From Metellina segmentata (Eukaryota > Arthropoda > Arachnida > Araneae > Tetragnathidae), in assembly GCA_947359465.1 (NCBI GenBank), contig OX375883.1, positions 93,770,411 to 93,834,410 of the forward strand: 64,000 nt of DNA, in the 5' to 3' direction. Position numbers and translations under genes: made by a program. Position 1 is the stretch's first letter. Every line of letters starts with the position of its first letter. This document shows positions 21,230-31,300 of the stretch, one piece after another. Under the pieces are notes generated by a model. That model was not told where the DNA came from. It was given only the letters and a program-made list of their open reading frames with translations, and did no database searches.

Positions 21230-22520
21230 ATACAAGAATGTCGAAAAGTGTCAATTGAAATGAAATGATTGATAATGAAAGGCAATATAAAAACTGCTAT
21301 AGAGCTACGTCAAAGAAAAGATATCAAAGTTGTATCGGATTATGTCGAGCAACGACATCATCCGATAAAAAGAGGGGACGGATATAAGAATGTCGACAAT
21401 GTGTCGATAGAAATCGAATGGTATATATTGATAATGAAAGCCGATATAAAAATATGTCGGAACACGATATAAACTGCTATAGAGCTACGGCAAAGAAAAG
21501 ATATCAAAGTTGTATCGGATTATGTCGTAATGTGTTTAATTATGTCGAGAAACGACATCATCCAATATAAAGAGGGGACGAATATAAGAATGTCGATAGA
21601 AATCGAATAATATATATTGATAATGAAAGCCGATATAAAAATATGTCGGAACACGATATAATCTGCTATAGAGCTACGGCAAAGAAAAGATATCAAAGTT
21701 GTATCGGATTATGTCGTAATGTGTTTAATTATGTCGAGAAACGACATCATCCAATATAAAGAGGGGACGAATATAAGAATGTCGATAGAAATCGAAGGAT
21801 ATATATTGATAATGAAAGCCGATATAAAAATATGTCGGAACACGATATAAACTGCTATAGAGCTACGGCAAAGAAAAGATATCAAAGTTGTATCGGATTA
21901 TGTCGTAATGTGTTTAATTATGTCGAGAAACGACATCATCCAATATAAAGAGGGGACGAATATAAGAATGTCGATAGAAATCGAAGGATATATATTGATA
22001 ATGAAAGCCGATATAAAAATATGTCGGAACACGATATAAACTGCTATAGAGCTACGGCAAAGAAAAGATATCAAAGTTGTATCGGATTATGTCGTAATGT
22101 GTTTAATTATGTCGAGAAACGACATCATCCAATATAAAGAGGGGACGAATATAAGAATGTCGATAGAAATCGAAGGATATATATTGATAATGAAAGCCGA
22201 TATAAAAATATGTCGGAACACGATATAAACTGCTATAGAGCTACGGCAAAGAAAAGATATCAAAGTTGTATCGGATTATGTCGTAATGTGTTTAATTATG
22301 TCGAGAAACGACATCATCCAATATAAAGAGGGGACGAATATAAGAATGTCGATAGAAATCGAAGGATATATATTGATAATGAAAGCCGATATAAAAATAT
22401 GTCGGAACACGATATAAACTGATATAGAGCTACGGCAAAGAAAAGATATCAAAGTTGTATCGGATTATGTCGTAATGTGTTTAATTATGTCGAGAAACGA
22501 CATCATCCGATATAAAGAGG
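21230..22520 (-). repeat. Subterminal minisatellite, right arm (7 copies)
   Basis: Seven copies marked by TGTATCGGATTATGTCG at 21331, 21511, 21700, 21889, 22078, 22267 and 22456. The last five intervals are 189 bp and the copies are almost identical, so this array was homogenised recently. The left arm holds three copies of the same unit in reverse. Confidence 0.9.
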
Positions 22521-22665
22521 GGGTCATTGCGATATCATTTTTTGTCGGAGCAGATATTATACAATATCTTTTTACGATATCATCTGATATTCTTGTGCCA
22601 CCTGGGAACCATGCAAAAAAAAAAACCAGTTAATTAATTGGTAATGATAGCATGTGTGAATGTGA

Positions 22666-22747
22666 GCAGTCGTGGCCGAGTGGTTAAGGCGATGGACTCG
22701 AAATCCATTGGGATCTTTTCGCGTTGGTTGGAATCCTACCGATTGCG
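22666..22747 (+). pseudogene. tRNA-Ser(CGA)-like, copy 43, broken B box
   Basis: T arm reads GGTTGGAATCC, destroying the B box; T-stem strand GTTGG; acceptor end CGATTGC. Confidence 0.7.
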
Positions 22748-23036
22748 ACAATTTTTTTAAAGTTATACACATCTATTTTAGATATTAAAGTCACCAATGC
22801 TGTATAGCTAACTTGCATATGTTTCCGGCTCCTATCACAGAAATAATTTATTAAGTTTGTATTATAATAATTGTTCAGACAACTGTTTCTCTTTCTAAGA
22901 GCAATAATATAAAAATAACCCTCCATACCTCTGTAAGCACGTAAAGTGTTAATAAAAAAGTTGCTCATTCGTGCTGTGTTACTTCCATGCTAAAAAACAG
23001 TTGTTACATTGCTAATGATAGCAGTTATGGATGTGA

Positions 23037-23118
23037 GCAGTCGTGGCCGAGTTGTTAAGGGAATGGATTCGAAATCCATTGGGATCTTCCAGTGTAGGTT
23101 CGAATCCTACCGACATGG
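23037..23118 (+). pseudogene. tRNA-Ser(CGA)-like, copy 44
   Basis: D arm GAGTTGTTAAGGGA and 3' acceptor CGACATGG; loop TTCGAAA. Confidence 0.6.
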
Positions 23119-23412
23119 ACAATTTTTTTTTAAAGTTATAAACATCTATTTTAGATATTAAAGTCACCAACACTCTGTATAGGTAACTTGCAGATGTTTC
23201 CGGCACTTATCACAGAAAGGAATCATTGAGTTTGTATTATAATTATTGTTCAGACAACAGTTTCTCTTTCTAAGAGCAATAATATAAAAATAACACTCCA
23301 TACTTCTTAAAGCCCAAGAAGTGTGAAAACAAACAATGCTTATTAGTTCTGTGTTACTACCATGCAAAAAAAACAGTTGTTATATTGCTAATGATAGCAG
23401 GTGCAAAGGTGA

Positions 23413-23494
23413 GCAGTCGTGGCCGAGTGGTTAAGGCGATGGACTTGAGATGCAATGGGATCTTCCCGCGTATGCTCGAATCCTACCGACTGCG
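23413..23494 (+). pseudogene. tRNA-Ser-like, copy 45, anticodon TGA, broken B box
   Basis: Loop CTTGAGA gives TGA; the T arm reads ATGCTCGAATCC, losing the B-box GGTTC. Sister of copy 40. Confidence 0.65.
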
Positions 23495-23786
23495 ATAGTT
23501 TTTTTTAAAGTTATAAACATCTATTTTAGTTATTAAAGTCACCAATGCTGTATAGGTAACTAGCAATTGTTTCCGACATTAATCACGGAAAGAAATCATG
23601 GAGTTTGTATTATTATTATTGTTCAGACAATAGTTTCTTTTTTAAAGAGTAATAATATAAAAATAACACTCCATACCTCTTAAAGCCCAAGAAGTGTGAA
23701 TACAAAAGTTGCTTTTTAGTTCTGTGTTACTACCATGCAAACAAAAACAGTTGTTACATTGCTAATGATAGCAGGTGTGAATGTTA

Positions 23787-23868
23787 GCAGTCGTGGCCGG
23801 GTGGTTAAGGCGATGGACTCGAAATCCATTGGGATATTCCCGCGTAGGTTCGAATCCTACCGACTGAG
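23787..23868 (+). tRNA. tRNA-Ser(CGA), copy 46
   Basis: D loop GGCCGGGTGG as in copy 41; 3' acceptor CGACTGAG loses the terminal pair. Confidence 0.72.
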
Positions 23869-24161
23869 ATAGTTTTTTATTAAAGTTATAAACATCTATT
23901 TTAGATATTAAAGTCACCAATGCTGTATAGGTAACTAGCATGTGTTGCCAAAATTTATCACGGTAAGAAATCATGGAGTTTGTATTATAATTCTTGTTCA
24001 GACAATAGTTCCTTTTTTAAAGAGTAATAATATAAAAATAACACTCCATACCCCTTGAAGCCCAAGAAGTGTGAATACAAAATCTGCTTATTAGTTCTGT
24101 GTTACTACCATGCAAACAAAAACAGTTGTTACATTGCTAATGATAGCATGTGTGAATGTGA

Positions 24162-24243
24162 GCAGTCGTGGCCGAGTGGTTAAGGCGGTGGACTCGAAAT
24201 CCATTGGGATTCTCCCGCTTAGGTTCGAATTCTACCGACTGCG
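24162..24243 (+). tRNA. tRNA-Ser(CGA), copy 47
   Basis: Matches copy 22 (GGCGGTGGACTCG, GAATTCTACC) including its T-rich trailer. Confidence 0.7.
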
Positions 24244-24538
24244 ATAGTTTTTTTTTTTTTAAGTTATAAACATCTATTTTAGATATTAAAGTCACCAATG
24301 CTGTATATGTACTTAGCATGTTTTTCCCACATTTATCTCGGAAAGAAATCATGGAGTTAGTATTATATATATTGTTCAGACAATAGTTTCTCTTTCTGAG
24401 AGTAATAATATAAAAAAACACTCCATACCTCTTAAAGCCCAAGAAGTGTGAATACAAAAGTTGCTTATTAGTTCTGTGTTACTACCATGCAAACAAAAAC
24501 AGTTGTTACATTGCTAATGATAGCAGGTGTGAATGTTA

Positions 24539-24620
24539 GCAGTCGTGGCCGGGTGGTTAAGGCGATGGACTCGAAATCCATTGGGATATTCCCGCGTAGG
24601 TTCGAATCCTACCGACTGAG
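24539..24620 (+). tRNA. tRNA-Ser(CGA), copy 48
   Basis: Identical to copy 46, two units away, with an identical trailer (ATAGTTTTTTATTAAAG): a very recent duplication. Confidence 0.72.
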
Positions 24621-24913
24621 ATAGTTTTTTATTAAAGTTATAAACATCTATTTTAGATATTAAAGTCACCAATGCTGTATAGGTAACTAGCATGTGTTGC
24701 CAAAATTTATCACGGTAAGAAATCATGGAGTTTGTATTATAATTCTTGTTCAGACAATAGTTTCTTTTTTAAAGAGTAATAATATAAAAATAACACTCCA
24801 TACCTCTTAAAGCCCAAGAAGTGTGAATACAAAAGTTGCTTTTTAGTTCTGTGTTACTACCATGCAAACAAAAACAGTTGTTACATTGCTAATGATAGCA
24901 TGTGTGAATGTAA

Positions 24914-24995
24914 GCAGTCGTGGCCGAGTGGTTAAGATGATGGACTAAAATTCCATTGGGATCTTCCAGAGTAGGTTCGAATCCTACCGACTGCG
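24914..24995 (+). tRNA. tRNA-Ser-like, copy 49, anticodon AAA
   Basis: Loop CTAAAAT as in copy 24; variable arm CTTCCAGAG; acceptor and T stems intact. Confidence 0.55.
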
Positions 24996-25287
24996 ATAGT
25001 TTTTTTTTAAAGTTATAAACATCGATTCTAGATATTAAAGTCACCAATGCTGTATAGGTAACTAGCATGTGTTTCCGGCACTTATCACAGAAAGAAATCA
25101 TTGAGTTTGTATTAAAATTATTGTTCAGACAACAGTTTCACTTTCTAAGAGTAATAATATAAAAATAACACTCCATACCTCTGTAAGCACGTAAAGTGTT
25201 AATAGAAATGTTGCTCATTCCTGCTGTGTTACTATCATTCTAAAAAAACAGTTGTTACATTGCTAATGATAGCAGATGTGAATGTGA

Positions 25288-25369
25288 GCAGTCGTGACCG
25301 AGTGGTTATGGCGATGGACTCGAAATCCATTGGGATTTTCCCGCGTAGGTTCGAATCGTACCGACTGCG
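25288..25369 (+). tRNA. tRNA-Ser(CGA), copy 50, altered D and T arms
   Basis: Same variant as copies 4, 6 and 10 of array A. Confidence 0.76.
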
Positions 25370-25660
25370 ATAGTTTTTTTTTAAAGTTATAAACACCTAT
25401 TTTAGATATTAAAGTCACCAATGTTGTATAGGTAACTAGCATGTGTTTCCGACATTTATCACGGAAAGAAATCATGGAGTTTGTATTATAATTATTGTTC
25501 AGACAACAGTTTCTCTTTTAAAGAGTAATAATATAAAAATAACACTCCATACCTCTGTAAGCACGTAAAGTGTGAATAGAAAAGTTGCTCAATACTGCTG
25601 TGTTACTACCATGCTAAAAAACAGTTGTTACATTGCTAATGATAGCACGTGTAAATGTAA

Positions 25661-25742
25661 GCAGTCGTGGCCGAGTGGTTAAGGCGATGGACTCGAAATC
25701 CATTGGGATCTTCCCGCGTAGGTTCGAATCCTACCGACTGCG
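25661..25742 (+). tRNA. tRNA-Ser(CGA), copy 51, reference sequence
   Basis: Identical to copy 1 over 82 nt, but with the ACAATTTTTTT trailer of copy 25. Confidence 0.92.
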
Positions 25743-26031
25743 ACAATTTTTTTAAAGTTATAAACATCTATTTTAGATATTAAAGTCACCAATACTGTAT
25801 AGGTAACTTGCAGATGTTTCCGGCACTTTTCACAGAAAGGAATCATTGAGTTTGTATTATAATTATTGTTCAGACAACAGATTATCTTTCTAAGAGTAAT
25901 AATATAAAAATAACACTCCATTCCTCTGTAAGCACGTAAAGTGTTAATAGAAAATTTGCTCATTCGTGCTGTGTTACTACTATGCAAGAAAACAGTTGTT
26001 ACATTGCTAATAATAGCAGGTGTGATTGTGA

Positions 26032-26113
26032 GCAGTCGTGGGCGAGTGGTTAAGGCGATGGACTAGAAATCCATTGGGATCTTGTCGCGTAGGTTCGAAT
26101 CCTACCGATTGCG
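26032..26113 (+). tRNA. tRNA-Ser-like, copy 52, anticodon AGA
   Basis: Same as copy 26: loop CTAGAAA, GGGCGAG, CGATTGC end. Confidence 0.72.
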
Positions 26114-26393
26114 ACAATTTTTTTAAAGTTATAAATATCTATTTTTGATATTAAAGTCACCAATACTGTATAGGTAACTAGCATGTGTTTCCGACATTTA
26201 TCAAGGAAAGAAATCATGGAGTTTGTATCATATTTATTGTTCAGACAATAGTTTCTCTTTAAAAAGTAATAATATAAAAATAACACTCCATACCTCTGTA
26301 AGCACGTAAAGTGTTAATATAAAAGTTGCTCATTCGTGCTATCAAGTAAAAAAAGAGTTGTTATATTGCTAATGATAGCAGGTGTGAATATGA

Positions 26394-26472
26394 GCAGTCG
26401 TGGCCGAGAGATTAAGGAGGACTCGAAATCTATTGGGATCTTCCCGCGTAGGTTCTTATATTACCGACTGCG
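26394..26472 (+). pseudogene. tRNA-Ser-like, copy 53, deleted
   Basis: 79 nt: the D arm is shortened (GAGAGATTAAGGAGGACTCG) and the T arm reads GGTTCTTATATTACC, so neither folds. Confidence 0.75.
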
Positions 26473-26763
26473 ATAGTTTTTTTTTTAAAGTTATAAACAT
26501 CTATTTTAGATATTAAAGTGTCCAATGCTGTATAGGTAACTGGCATATGTTTCCGGCTCTTATGACAGAAAGAAATCATTGAGTTTGTATTGTAATTATT
26601 GTTCAGACAACAGTTTCTTTTTCTAAGAGCAATAATATAAAAATAACACCCCATATCTCGTTAAGCACAAGAAGTGTGAATACAAAAGTTGCTCATTCGT
26701 TCTGTGTTACTACTGTCTAAAAAACAGTTGTTACATTGCTAATGATAGCAGGTGTGAATGTGA

Positions 26764-26845
26764 GCAGTCGTGGGCGAGTGGTTAAGGCGATGGACTAGAA
26801 ATCCATTGGGATCTTCCCGCGTAGGTTCGAATCCTAGCGACTGGC
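26764..26845 (+). tRNA. tRNA-Ser-like, copy 54, anticodon AGA, end of array
   Basis: Loop CTAGAAA gives AGA. The last bases, CCTAGCGACTGGC, degrade the acceptor and no T-run follows, so the array ends here. Confidence 0.6.
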
Positions 26846-27544
26846 AGGGTGTTAAATTTTTATATGTTCGAAAGATGCTTTTTTTTTTCAACACTTGGAT
26901 GCCCCTTCCCATATACCACCTTAGTGACGAAACTTTAAGACTAGGGGATAACTATCTTGAGGAATTTTGTTTGGTCATAAAACAAATAGTTACTGTTCTG
27001 CTTTGTTCTTTTCTATCTTCCTCATTACGTAATAACACAAAAAAAGCTATATAAACAATTTTCTCCACGTTATAGATACGTAATTCAAGCTTTTACGCAA
27101 TAAATAAAAATATAAACAGATATAGATCGTTGTGTTGGAAGAAACTCTCTGGAAGAGGATTTAACCTTCTTGTGGTTTTCTAGGTGAGGTACCTCCCGTA
27201 CGAACGCTAACCATATTTCATTGAACAAGACATCTTCGCAATGGAAAAACTAACCAGATCTTGATGGACAACATATACTGTCAATACCATTTGGAGGGTT
27301 ACGAATATCGTGCTTATAATTCGACCTCTCGCGAAAACCAACCTAAATCTCAGATATCTCATTAAATATTAAAAATAAAATGTATTATTATTTTTTTTAA
27401 TATATTTTTTTTACAAAAGGGCAAAAATATATTATTTTGAAAAGTTGTTTTAAAGACACTTTGAAGGTTAAAGGGGAGAGTAGTCATATTTTTAGTAACT
27501 CAGTCAAAATTCTTACTTCTATTTTTGTAACGTAATAATAAATA
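26846..27544. other. Unassigned AT-rich sequence
   Basis: No gene, repeat family or RNA recognised between the end of the tRNA array and the Helitron. Confidence 0.5.
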
Positions 27545-28193
27545 CTAGGGGGCCTGCCCCCTGCTCACTAACGCTCGCCAACCCCCGGAGGATTGCTTCG
27601 CAATCCTCATTGGTTCGCTGCGCGAACCTATGCTCGCTTCGCTCGCCTCAATGAAGACGTGTCCTAGCAGAAGGGATTGTTTACAAAATATGTTACCAAA
27701 AAAATGTTTTTCAAATCTAAATTTGCTGTATTACAGAAAAAATATATACAGTATCTCTAAAATCAGAATTCAAATGAAAACTTTGTGCAAATTTTGTCTC
27801 TAAATGTGAGCGTTGCTTTGGAAATTGAATACCCAGCATGTTGTTTGTGTGTACATTTTCCCAGCACTCAAACGACCCACACTTTTTCATTGAGTTTGTT
27901 GCCGAAAGTTGTAGTGCAAGCGTCTTGTTGATCTATGATTGTTGGCCCTGAAAAGGACCGTTTTTTAAATGGCCCTGAAAAGATCCTCCGCTTTCTTTGA
28001 TTTCTATTATAAACTAACTGCAACAGCTCATTAAAATTTCCTTTTTTTTTTCAATAAAAGTTCATCCGATAACGCTATAAATTCAATCGATGCGCGAGAC
28101 TTCGCGATAAACAAACAATCGTACAGTGTTGTCAAAACGCGATTACAAATAACGTCTTTTTTGCGTGCCACGTAAGAGAATTATATATATAGA
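27545..28193 (-). mobile_element. Non-autonomous Helitron, family 1, copy a
   Basis: Read on the minus strand it starts TCTATATATATAATTCTC and ends in a GC-rich hairpin (GGGGGCAGGCCCCC) followed by CTAG, with A before and T after: the Helitron signature. It is 649 bp with no coding capacity. The GC-rich last 110 bp contain short palindromes such as GGTTCGCTGCGCGAACC and GATTGCTTCGCAATC. Two sister copies lie at 42130-42772 and 51248-51888. Confidence 0.88.
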
Positions 28194-28305
28194 TGTAATA
28201 TGTTTTCAGGTCTGCCACAAAAATGTTGAAATTAATTTATCTGTGCTATTATAATATGAAAAAGGTAATGAACCCCATTTATGATGTTTGTAGAATACCT
28301 AATTA

Positions 28306-31300
28306 TCTCTACTATTATAAAAGGAATTGTTTATCCGTGTCTCCTTACGCTGTGTCCTGACGAATCTATTGCACTTACAATTATGAAATTTGGCACATAG
28401 GTAATCCGAATTTTTTGCAATTTTTGTGTAGCACCCGAATATTAATATAATATAATCTAGAACATTTAAAATTTAATTTATTACTTTTTTTCATCTTGCG
28501 TTCTTTTTTTCGAATTGTGACGTCAACCCTACCTTGAAAGGAGATGGAAAGGATTTTGTGGATTTCAACCGCTTACGTCACAAGCGTTTTTCGTCCTAAC
28601 TAAGCTTCGAACCATGCTAAGTTTTCCGATCCTAGCGTGTTTAGTTTTACGTTGTTGGTAATAGCCCTGGATAAAATCTAGAACATTTAAAGCCTGGTAT
28701 AATCTAGAACATTTAAAATTTATTTTATTAGATTTTTTTCATCTTGCGTTCTTTTTTTCGAAATGTGACGTCAACCTTACCTTGAAAGAAGAAGGAACGG
28801 ATTTTGCGTATATCGACCGCTTACATCACAAGCGTTTTTCGTCCTAATGCCTTTCGAACCATGCTAAGTTTTCCGATCCTAGTGTGTTTAGTTTTACGTT
28901 GTTGATAATAGCCCTGGATAATCTAGAACATTTAAAGTCTGGTATAATCTAGAACATTTAAAATTTAGTTTTTTTTCTTCTCGCGTTCTTTTTTTCGAAA
29001 TGTGACGTCAACCCTACTTTGAAAGAAGATAGAACGGATTTTGTGAATTTCGACAGCTTACATCACAAGCGTTTTTCGTCCTAATGCCTTTCGAACCATG
29101 CTAAGTTTTCCGATCCTAGTGTGTTTAGTTTTACGTTGCTGATAATAGCCCTGGATAATCTAGAACATTTAAAGTCTGGTATAATCTAGAACATTTAAAA
29201 TTTAGTTTTTTTTCATCTCGCGTTCTTTTTTTCGAAATGTGACGTCAACCCTACTTTGAAAGAAGATGGAACGGATTTTGTGAATTTCGACCGCTTACAT
29301 CACAAGCGTTTTTCGTCCTAATGCCTTTCGAACCATGCTAAGTTTTCCGATCCTAGTGTGTTTAGTTTTACGTTGTTGATAATAGCCCTGGATAATGTAG
29401 AACATTTAAAGTCTGGTATAATCTAGAACATTTAAAATTTAGTTTTTTTTTCATCTCGCGCTCTCTTTTTTTCGAAATGTGACGTCAACCCTACTTTGAA
29501 AGAAGATGGAACGGATTTTGTGAATTTCGACCGCTTACATCACAAGCGTTTTTCGTCCTAATGCCTTTCGAACCATGCTAAGTTTTCCGATCCTAGTGTG
29601 TTTAGTTTTACGTTGTTGATAATAGCCCTGGATAATGTAGAACATTTAAAGTCTGGTATAATCTAGAACATTTAAAATTTAGTTTTTTTTCATCTCGCGC
29701 TCTTTTTTTCGAAATGTGACGTCAACCCTACTTTGAAAGAAGATGGAACGGATTTTGTGAATTTCGACCGCTTACATCACAAGCGTTTTTCGTCCTAATG
29801 CCTTTCGAACCATGCTAAGTTTTCCGATCCTAGTGTGTTTAGTTTTACGTTGTTGATAATAGCCCTGGATAATCTAGAACACTTAAAGTCTTTTATAATC
29901 TAGAACATTTAAAATTTAGTTTTTTTTCATCTCGCGTTCTTTTTTTCGAAATGTGACGTCAACCCTACTTTGAAAGAAGATGGAACGGATTTTGTGAATT
30001 TCGACCGCTAACATCACAAGCGTTTTTCGTCCTAATGCCTTTCGAACCATGCTAAGTTTTCCGATCCTAGTGTGTTTAGTTTTACGTTGTTGATAATAGC
30101 CCTGGATAATCTAGAACATTTAAAGTCTGGTATAATCTAGAACATTTAAAATTTAGTTTTTTTTCATCTCGCGTTCTTTTTTTCGAATTTTGACGTCAAC
30201 CCTACCTTGAAAGAAGAAGGAACGGATTTTGCGTATATCGACCGCTAACATCACAAGCGTTTTTCGTCCTAATGCCTTTCGAACCATGCTAAGTTTTCCG
30301 ATCCTAGTGTGTTTAGTTTTACGTTGTTGATAATAGCCCTGGATAATGTAGAACATTTAAAGTCTGGTATAATCTAGAACATTTAAAATTTAGTTTTTTT
30401 TTCATCTCGCGCTCTTTTTTTCGAAATGTGACGTCAACCCTACTTTGAAAGAAGATGGAACGGATTTTGTGAATTTCGACCGCTTACATCACAAGCGTTT
30501 TTCGTCCTAATGCCTTTCGAACCATGCTAAGTTTTCCGATCCTAGTGTGTTTAGTTTTACGTTGTTGATAATAGCCCTGGATAATGTAGAACATTTAAAG
30601 TCTGGTATAATCTAGAACATTTAAAATTTAGTTTTTTTTCATCTCGCGCTCTTTTTTTCGAAATGTGACGTCAACCCTACTTTGAAAGAAGATGGAACGG
30701 ATTTTGTGAATTTCGACCGCTTACATCACAAGCGTTTTTCGTCCTAATGCCTTTCGAACCATGCTAAGTTTTCCGATCCTAGTGTGTTTAGTTTTACGTT
30801 GTTGATAATAGCCCTGGATAATCTAGAACACTTAAAGTCTTTTATAATCTAGAACATTTAAAATTTAGTTTTTTTTCATCTCGCGTTCTTTTTTTCGAAA
30901 TGTGACGTCAACCCTACTTTGAAAGAAGATGGAACGGATTTTGTGAATTTCGACCGCTAACATCACAAGTGTTTTTCGTCCTAATGCCTTTCGAACCATG
31001 CTAAGTTTTCCGATCCTAGTGTGTTTAGTTTTACGTTGTTGATAATAGCCCTGGATAATCTAGAACATTTAAAGTCTGGTATAATCTAGAACATTTAAAA
31101 TTTAGTTTTTTTTCATCTCGCGTTCTTTTTTTCGAAATGTGACGTCAACCCTACCTTGAAAGAAGAAGGAACGGATTTTGCGTATATCGACCGCTAACAT
31201 CACAAGCGTTTTTCGTCCTAATGCCTTTCGAACCATGCTAAGTTTTCCGATCCTAGTGAGTTTAGTTTTACGTTGTTGATAATAGCCCTGGATAATCTAG

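Larger units (their letters stand above)
15793..22606. mobile_element. 6.8-kb palindromic (foldback) DNA element inserted in the tRNA array
   Basis: Starts CCCAGGTGGCACA and ends TGTGCCACCTGGG. The left flank ...GTTACAA and right flank AACCATGC... rebuild the spacer GTTACAACCATGC seen uninterrupted near 7325 and 14665, so the insertion point is exact. A 2-bp AA duplication fits symmetrical ends; a 4-bp AACC duplication with slightly asymmetrical ends is the alternative. The arms 15793-18118 and 19487-22606 are inverted copies over most of their length, except for a SINE internal duplication, different minisatellite copy numbers and an LTR insertion. The loop 18119-19486 carries a gene remnant. 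I could not assign it to a transposon superfamily. Confidence 0.85.
19487..22606 (-). repeat. Right arm of the foldback element
   Basis: Inverted match to the left arm. It is about 0.8 kb longer because of a 405-bp solo LTR and four more minisatellite copies. A small deletion has removed the first bases of its SINE. Confidence 0.85.
22607..26845 (+). repeat. Tandem array B: continuation of the tRNA-Ser array
   Basis: Twelve more units on the same strand directly after the foldback element, which begins in the spacer (AACCATGC) it interrupted. Unit types match those of array A. The array stops inside a tRNA copy at about 26845, after which the sequence is unrelated. Confidence 0.95.
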
